From Acidobacteriota bacterium (GTDB lineage Bacteria > Acidobacteriota > Terriglobia > Acidiferrales > UBA7541), in assembly GCA_028876695.1 (NCBI GenBank), contig JAGWRH010000308.1, positions 1 through 19,760 on the forward strand: a stretch of 19,760 bases of DNA, read 5' to 3'. This document shows positions 15,669 to 19,760 of the stretch, piece by piece. Numbering within the stretch: the first letter of the stretch is position 1; each line of letters starts with the position of its first letter. The notes under the pieces are model-generated. The model worked only from the letters and a program-made list of their open reading frames with translations. It searched no databases and was not told the DNA's origin. A program made the position numbers and the translations under genes.

Positions 15669-15812
15669 CTAGATTCCGAGCCTCCCCGCGCCAGAGAGCA
15701 CAGCTCCGCTACACGAACAACAACAGCACTCGTTCGGCTCTGGCGTTAACTTGCGCATGCGCTCCGTCCAGTCGTTGCGAATCGCTCGTCCCAATCCCTG
15801 GTAACTTGCCAT
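15669..15812 (-). CDS. Cys-rich leader peptide (47 aa) of the sulfurtransferase gene
   Basis: A short frame from ATG 15812 to TAG 15669. The N-terminal half is charged and polar (MASYQGLGRAIRNDWTERMRK). Residues 29-34 read CCCCSC, encoded TGC TGT TGT TGT TCG TGT. The tail is Gly/Ala-rich (SGAVLSGAGRLGI). Five cysteines in six codons upstream of a sulfur-metabolism gene, with a terminator following, mark it as a regulatory leader peptide read as a cysteine sensor. No strong Shine-Dalgarno is present, and the predicted start of transcription is only about 12 bases upstream, so initiation may be near-leaderless. The peptide itself may have no function beyond its translation; a metal-binding or modified peptide is an alternative. 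Confidence 0.6.
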   Translation of the reverse strand: MASYQGLGRAIRNDWTERMRKLTPEPNECCCCSCSGAVLSGAGRLGI

Positions 15813-15830
15813 TTTCTACTCGGTTTTCGC

Positions 15831-15860
15831 AGCATACACCGGAACCCCTTCCAAGGGCAA
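15831..15860 (-). promoter_or_regulatory. promoter candidate for the leader peptide and sulfurtransferase
   Basis: Read leftward: TTGCCC (15860-15855), 18-base spacer, TATGCT (15836-15831). The predicted start near 15824 is about 12 bases before the leader ATG. Both boxes are moderate matches. Confidence 0.35.
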
Positions 15861-15871
15861 TGGCCCGCCGA

Positions 15872-15888
15872 GCCCCCTATTCTGGGGC
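15872..15888 (-). terminator. weak hairpin after the small alpha/beta protein gene
   Basis: GCCCC, 7-base loop, GGGGC, 30 bases past the stop of the 15918-16181 gene. It has a five-pair GC stem and no T-tract. It may partly separate that gene from the attenuator unit; read-through is possible. Confidence 0.3.
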
Positions 15889-15917
15889 GCATCAGCGTTG
15901 CCGCGCCCCGGATGGTC

Positions 15918-16181
15918 CTAAACGGACAGCAGCTTGCCATCTTTGTCCGATTCCAATTCCACGCGCAGCAGCCAATCGAAGTGGAATTTCTCCTTGGCCA
16001 GCCACCGCTCCAGGGCTTCGCGATCCGGCGCATCGAACTCGATTAACATCTTCCCCTCCTGCATGTTGACCAGCACCCGTCGCGCGGCCACGCCCTGCTC
16101 GCCGCGCACTTTCTGCGACAGCTGTTCCGCGCCCTGGCGCGTTAAGCAAGCGAGAGTGTGCTGCGAAATGTAGCGGGCCAT
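15918..16181 (-). CDS. small alpha/beta protein, unknown function
   Basis: An 87-residue cytoplasmic protein beginning MARYISQHTLACLT. The pattern is beta strand (ARYISQHTLA), helix (RQGAEQLSQKVRG), strand (VAARRVLVNMQEGKMLIEFDA), helix (DREALERWLAKEKFHF) and strand (WLLRVELES), like a ferredoxin-like or DUF4242/muconolactone-isomerase-like half. I do not recognise a named family with certainty. GGAG lies 7 bases before ATG 16181, which decides the start over the TTG two codons earlier. It is collinear with the Cys leader and the sulfurtransferase, and could be cotranscribed if the weak hairpin at 15872 is bypassed. Confidence 0.7.
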   Translation of the reverse strand: MARYISQHTLACLTRQGAEQLSQKVRGEQGVAARRVLVNMQEGKMLIEFDAPDREALERWLAKEKFHFDWLLRVELESDKDGKLLSV

Positions 16182-16183
16182 CC

Positions 16184-16363
16184 TCAATCTCCGATCTGTC
16201 GCAAAAGTTCGATTTTGTCCTTATCCGTATTGCGTTTGCGGATCGCAAGCTGTCTCGAGAATCGCTCCGCACCTGTCCTTTGGAACAGTCGCTTTTCCGC
16301 AACACACCGGCGCGCCGCCAGAGCGAATTGCATCTCCAATTGTAGAATTTTGGTCAGCAACAT
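16184..16363 (-). CDS. possible small basic helical protein (low confidence)
   Basis: A 59-codon frame from ATG 16363 ending TGA two bases before the next gene's ATG. The translation is polar and helical (MLLTKILQLEMQFALAARR..., RKRNTDKDKIELLRQIGD), which is more protein-like than chance. Against it, GC at third codon positions is only about half, much lower than in neighbouring genes. It also fills the divergent region that should hold the promoter of the 16375 gene. It may simply be regulatory DNA read as codons. Confidence 0.22.
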   Translation of the reverse strand: MLLTKILQLEMQFALAARRCVAEKRLFQRTGAERFSRQLAIRKRNTDKDKIELLRQIGD

Positions 16364-16374
16364 TTGGAGAATGC

Positions 16375-16749
16375 ATGAATCGACGATCGATTGCACTCGC
16401 CGCGTTCATCCTTGCATTCACAATCGCGGCGCTGCCGCGCATCTCAAGCGCCCGCGTACGTGTTGGAACGCTTTCCGGCGTCGTGCTCGATGCCAACGGC
16501 GAACCGGTACACCACGCTACCGTCACCATGCAAACCTCGTACGGCGACCGGCCGAATGCCACGCATACGGATTCCGCCGGGCGGTTTCATTTCGTCCGCT
16601 TTCGCACCGGGCAATACGATCTGCGCGCCTATTCAAAAGGCTCCTTCTCGCCGTGGGTGAAGCGCATCACGATTCGCGCGAATCGCACCACGGAAGTTAC
16701 GCTGCGCATGCCGCCAGCCGCGGATGTCACCGTCAACGTCACGCGCTGA
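16375..16749 (+). CDS. secreted carboxypeptidase-regulatory-like domain protein
   Basis: A 124-residue protein with a signal peptide (MNRRSIALAAFILAFTIAALPRISSA, cut near residue 26). A single beta-sandwich domain follows: GTLSGVVLDANGEPVHHATVTMQ, then TDSAGRFHFVRFRTGQYDLRAYSKG, then ITIRANRTTEVTLRM. The G-x-V-x-D-x-x-G-x-P-x-x-x-A and D-x-x-G-x-F-x-F motifs are hallmarks of carboxypeptidase regulatory-like (CarboxypepD_reg) domains, which are very abundant in Acidobacteria, often at the N-terminus of TonB-dependent receptors. Here it stands alone, with no receptor following, so it may be a free periplasmic or surface domain. GGAG five bases before ATG 16375 supports the start over the out-of-frame ATG at 16371. 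Confidence 0.85.
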   Translation: MNRRSIALAAFILAFTIAALPRISSARVRVGTLSGVVLDANGEPVHHATVTMQTSYGDRPNATHTDSAGRFHFVRFRTGQYDLRAYSKGSFSPWVKRITIRANRTTEVTLRMPPAADVTVNVTR

Positions 16750-16803
16750 TTGCGCCCGGAAGTTCTAGTACCCTGGTCCTCGGAACTCCCATCTACCGTC
16801 CCC

Positions 16804-16825
16804 TTGGCCATCCGCTATCGGCCAA
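16804..16825. terminator. hairpin between convergent genes
   Basis: TTGGCC, 10-base loop, GGCCAA, 54 bases after the 16375-16749 gene. It has a six-pair stem and no T-tract. It may help end the rightward transcript. Confidence 0.35.
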
Positions 16826-16867
16826 TCAGTATGGACCTGCGGGTTGGGAGCCGCTTTGCGGGGACGA

Positions 16868-16884
16868 CGGTTCCATAGGAACCG
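16868..16884. repeat. perfect 7-bp inverted repeat after the lipoprotein gene
   Basis: CGGTTCC-ATA-GGAACCG, 19 bases past the leftward lipoprotein stop. It is the same shape (long perfect arms, 3-base centre) as the hairpin after glmM. It is a probable 3'-end hairpin without a U-tract. Confidence 0.45.
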
Positions 16885-16903
16885 GGGCACGCTTCCCAGC
16901 CCG

Positions 16904-19735
16904 CTACTTAAACGTCGCCGTTACATTCTCCGCCGCAGTCAGCGTCATCGTGCAACTACCCGTTGTCGTCGATGTCGTCGTGGTTGACGAGCAACTGGTT
17001 GAGGTAGAGGTCACGGTGCCTCCCCAGCCACCGAACGTGAATCCAGTCCCTGCCGTCGCCGTCAAAGTCACCGAGGTTCCGTAGAGGTAATTTGCGGAGC
17101 ACGTCCCGGTCTGCGTTCCGGTGGTCAGCACGCAATTGATCTGCGATTGGCCGTCGGTTACCGTACCCGACCCGCTGCCCTGCAACGCCACCTTCAAATT
17201 TACAGAGGGCGACGCGCCGGCGATAAAGGCGTCAGGAATGCCATTCGTATCGTTCGATACCAGATTACTCGCCGAAGAGAGGAATCCGACCACATGCCCG
17301 TCGCCGCTCAAGCTCGGCACGATGCTATCGCCGTTCGCGGGCGCCGCCCCGGAGCCGGGTGGCTGACTGGCCAGAAATGTATACGCAACGCAAGCCGCCG
17401 TCGTCGACGTGCTCGTCGTGCTCACGCCGTTGCACGTATTCCGCACGAAAATATTCTCCACGCCGTTTTGCACGCTGGGACCGAGATTCGTGGCCTTCGT
17501 CGCAAACGCAATGAATTGCCCGGTGCCGCAACCGATTGTGGTGGTCGTCGATCCAACGCACTGATTGATGCTGGGATATTCGGCGGTTGCGATCGCCGGC
17601 GTCGTCCCGTCCGGCGTGGACACCAGGTTCGTCGAGTACGTGCACTGAGTCGCCGTTGCTACGCCCGCGCACGTGTCGGTCACGTAGACTTGCTGCGTCG
17701 GACCGACGCCCGGAATTAAATTCTGCGCCGTGGACGCAAACGCCACGAACCGTCCGCCCTCGGAAACCGAGGATTCTCCGCTCACGCCGTCGGCCGGCGT
17801 CACCTGGTCGGGAGAAGAAATCAGCCTGGTCGATGGGACGCACGTTCCGCCCACGGTGGCCAAAGTTGTCACGCAGGTGGACCGCTCGAACACTTCCGGG
17901 ACGCCGGTGAATTTCGAATTCGGTCCGCTGCCGAGCAGATTGTTCGCCTGCGAGGTGAACGCCACGAACAACCCGCTGTTGGCGATCGAGGGCGCCGCGC
18001 TTGCATTGTTACCCGGCGTGGTCCCGTCGGGCGTGGAAACCAGATACGTCGCCGGCGTGCAGCTTCCCGTCGCCGGAGGCACCACGTTGCACGTATTTCG
18101 AATATAGACCTGCGGCGTCACGCCATCGACGGTCACTCCGGAGACCAGATTCGTGGCCAGCGAAACGAACGCAACGTATTGCCCGTCGGGACTAATCACC
18201 GGATTGTGACTATCGCCGTTCCCGGGCGTCACCCCGTCAGCCGCCACGGAAACCAGCGCCGCCGTCCCGCTCACGCCACTCGCCGAGCATCCCGTGGACC
18301 CCGATCCCGAGGTGCATGTCGATTGCCAGTAAACTTGCCGGTGTATTCCGTCCACGCTTGCATAGCTCACCAAATTAGTCGCCGTGGAGGTGTATGCCAC
18401 ATGCGCGCCGGTGCCATCGATCGACGGTTGATCGGCGGGCCCGTTGGGCTGCGCGTTATTAATGCCCAGATCGGTCAGCAGCGTACTGGGAAAACAACTG
18501 CTCGCCCCGCCGGTAGTGGTGGTGCTGCTCAGGCACGTATCGCGTACAAAAATCGCGCTGGCTGCGTTGCCCTGATTTTGCAGCAGATTCGTTGATGTGG
18601 AAGCGAATGCCACGAACTGCCCGTTGTTGCTGATGGACGGCCCCGCCGTGGTGAGCGACGGAATCCCGCTCGTACAGGTCGCGAGCGTGCCGCAGATGCC
18701 GTTGTTCGCTTGCGTGCCGTCAAACCCATAATCCACCAGTTCGGGTAAGCCCGCGCCTTCCGTGGGATTGATCGCGAAAACCTGTGCGCTGGAGGTTCCG
18801 CCGCCGGGCGCGGGGTTTTCTACCTGCACGCGAACGAGCCCGCCTTGCGTAAGATCGCCGGCGTTCAGCGTCGTGCCGATTTGTGTGGCGCTCGAAAACG
18901 CCGTGATGCGTGGCGCGCCGTTGATCAGCACCACCGATTGCGGCACGTAGTTCGCCCCCGTCAACACCAGCGAAACGCTCGCGCTTCCCGCCAGAGCGGA
19001 CGTTGGACTGAGCGATATCAACCCCGGCACGGGATTGTTCACGCTGAATCCCATGGCGTTGGAACTCCCGCCAACCGGCGGAGGATTGGTCACCGAAATC
19101 TGCAGCGTTCCGGCGCTCGCGATGTCGCCCGCGCTCAGCGTCGTCTGCAGCATGGTCGAGTTCGAAAAAAACGTGGTCCGCGCGCTTCCGTTCACAAACA
19201 CCACCGATTGCGACACGAAATCTTTGCCGCTGACCGTCAGCGTCAGCGCCGGCCCCCCCGCCCCAGCCGATCGCGGAGAAAGACCCGTAATTTGCGGCAC
19301 CGCGCTCGGATTCGGATTAATCGTCAGCACGCAATCCGTGGGAGGCGATGCTGTCGCCGGGCAATCCGGCGCTCCGCCGCTCACGCCACCGCCCGGCTGC
19401 GGTGTTTCCACGGCGATGAACGCCTGCCCGGGGCTCTGGATGAACGACGCGGGTACCTGCGCGATGATTTGGCCGGTGGCCGAATTGTACGTGCCTACCA
19501 GCGTCGCCGATGGAACGGCGGCCGAGCCCCACACCACCGCGGACGAGGGCGTGAATCCCCTTCCGCTCACCGTGATCTTGAATGCCGGCTCCCCGGCCTG
19601 AATTTCCGTCGGGCTGATCGCCGTCAGCGTCGGCGCCGGAAAATTGATCTGCTGCTGGCACCCGCTCAGACACAGCAGCAGCGCCGCCGATGCCAAGCCG
19701 CTGAAGAGACGAGTTTGCACCCGCAACGATCTCAC
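16904..19735 (-). CDS. lipoprotein with three IPT/TIG domains, seven PD40-like propeller repeats and a B-repeat-like tail
   Basis: A 943-residue surface or periplasmic lipoprotein. The signal sequence ends in lipobox LSGC (Cys26). Three IPT/TIG domains (about 36-110, 147-232 and 236-322) each open with P-x-I-x-x-L/I-S-P. Seven beta-propeller repeats begin near 366, 437, 512, 582, 655, 721 and 807, each with a P-S-I-x-x-x-G-x-x-V-A-F-x-S-x-A-x-N-L core as in PD40/TolB-type blades. Six carry a cysteine pair 9-14 residues apart on a Ser/Thr/Gly-rich loop. Residues 847-943 resemble a divergent InlB B-repeat (YGTSVTLTATAGTGFTFGGW). The likely role is binding or adhesion at the surface; no catalytic motif is seen. 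The GTG start at 19735 gives a clean signal peptide, but the frame is open to the window edge, so an earlier start is possible. Confidence 0.85.
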   Translation of the reverse strand: MRSLRVQTRLFSGLASAALLLCLSGCQQQINFPAPTLTAISPTEIQAGEPAFKITVSGRGFTPSSAVVWGSAAVPSATLVGTYNSATGQIIAQVPASFIQSPGQAFIAVETPQPGGGVSGGAPDCPATASPPTDCVLTINPNPSAVPQITGLSPRSAGAGGPALTLTVSGKDFVSQSVVFVNGSARTTFFSNSTMLQTTLSAGDIASAGTLQISVTNPPPVGGSSNAMGFSVNNPVPGLISLSPTSALAGSASVSLVLTGANYVPQSVVLINGAPRITAFSSATQIGTTLNAGDLTQGGLVRVQVENPAPGGGTSSAQVFAINPTEGAGLPELVDYGFDGTQANNGICGTLATCTSGIPSLTTAGPSISNNGQFVAFASTSTNLLQNQGNAASAIFVRDTCLSSTTTTGGASSCFPSTLLTDLGINNAQPNGPADQPSIDGTGAHVAYTSTATNLVSYASVDGIHRQVYWQSTCTSGSGSTGCSASGVSGTAALVSVAADGVTPGNGDSHNPVISPDGQYVAFVSLATNLVSGVTVDGVTPQVYIRNTCNVVPPATGSCTPATYLVSTPDGTTPGNNASAAPSIANSGLFVAFTSQANNLLGSGPNSKFTGVPEVFERSTCVTTLATVGGTCVPSTRLISSPDQVTPADGVSGESSVSEGGRFVAFASTAQNLIPGVGPTQQVYVTDTCAGVATATQCTYSTNLVSTPDGTTPAIATAEYPSINQCVGSTTTTIGCGTGQFIAFATKATNLGPSVQNGVENIFVRNTCNGVSTTSTSTTAACVAYTFLASQPPGSGAAPANGDSIVPSLSGDGHVVGFLSSASNLVSNDTNGIPDAFIAGASPSVNLKVALQGSGSGTVTDGQSQINCVLTTGTQTGTCSANYLYGTSVTLTATAGTGFTFGGWGGTVTSTSTSCSSTTTTSTTTGSCTMTLTAAENVTATFK

Positions 19736-19760
19736 CCGCGCTTTCCCAAGCCGACGCTCC

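Larger units (their letters stand above)
15605..15812 (-). promoter_or_regulatory. predicted cysteine-responsive transcription attenuator
   Basis: Four segments, in RNA order. Segment 1 CGCCAGAG (15745-15738) lies in leader codons 23-25. Segment 2 CTCTGGCG (15696-15689) is just after the Cys codons. Segment 3 is the 5' arm of the terminator (15642-15628, ending CGCCAGA). Segment 4 is its 3' arm (15623-15609). Segments 1:2 pair perfectly over 8 bp, 2:3 over 7 bp (TCTGGCG with CGCCAGA) and 3:4 form the terminator. A ribosome stalled at the first Cys codons would cover segment 1 and leave 2 free to pair with 3, so transcription continues. With ample Cys-tRNA, 1:2 and 3:4 form and transcription stops. 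The sequence relations are seen directly; the mechanism is inferred. Confidence 0.7.

Noticed and set aside
14808..15749. 313-codon rightward frame antisense to the sulfurtransferase
   Set aside because: Arg/Val/His-rich shadow translation; the opposite strand encodes a complete rhodanese with all motifs.
1..19760. Mobile elements, CRISPR arrays, phage genes, toxin-antitoxin or defence systems
   Set aside because: No transposase, integrase, regularly spaced repeats, target-site duplications or defence-gene motifs are visible anywhere in the window.

Overview
The window looks like chromosomal DNA from a GC-rich Gram-negative soil bacterium, most plausibly an acidobacterium. That placement is an inference from gene content: a class II (B12-dependent) ribonucleotide reductase, a large DUF2339 membrane protein, an Ala/Pro/Glu-rich TPR protein, IPT/TIG plus PD40 secreted proteins and a carboxypeptidase-regulatory-like secreted protein. 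I see no phage, transposon, CRISPR, rRNA or tRNA.

Left part (1-7293). The 3' end of a TPR protein gene is followed by a small two-helix membrane protein that overlaps thiE (thiamine phosphate synthase). A convergent AI-2E-family transporter follows, divergent from glmM (phosphoglucosamine mutase, cell-wall precursor supply). A 472-bp gene-poor stretch holds a perfect hairpin just after glmM, a structured stretch ending in a strong intrinsic terminator (possible small RNA), and a good promoter for the DUF2339 membrane protein.

Middle part (7294-14656). A bidirectional terminator separates DUF2339 from the leftward gene nrdJ. nrdJ has an unusually long upstream region: a consensus-like promoter, an intrinsic terminator before the gene, and a perfect inverted repeat. 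Rightward from 10890 is a tightly coupled operon of ABC ATPase, ABC-2 permease and a membrane-anchored TPR protein (ATGA and GTGA overlaps), followed by a secreted protein. It ends at a perfect 11-bp-stem hairpin.

Right part (14657-19760). A two-domain thiosulfate sulfurtransferase resembling actinobacterial CysA2 is read leftward. The highlight of the window is directly upstream of it: a 47-codon open frame containing the run Cys-Cys-Cys-Cys-Ser-Cys, followed by a strong terminator with a U-tract. Mutually exclusive pairing segments (1:2, 2:3, 3:4) are arranged as in a classical transcription attenuator. This predicts a cysteine-responsive switch on sulfurtransferase expression, similar in idea to the polycysteine leader ORFs described in mycobacteria. 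Further right are a small conserved-looking alpha/beta protein, a secreted carboxypeptidase-regulatory-like protein, and a 943-residue lipoprotein with three IPT/TIG domains, a seven-repeat beta-propeller and a C-terminal B-repeat-like domain.
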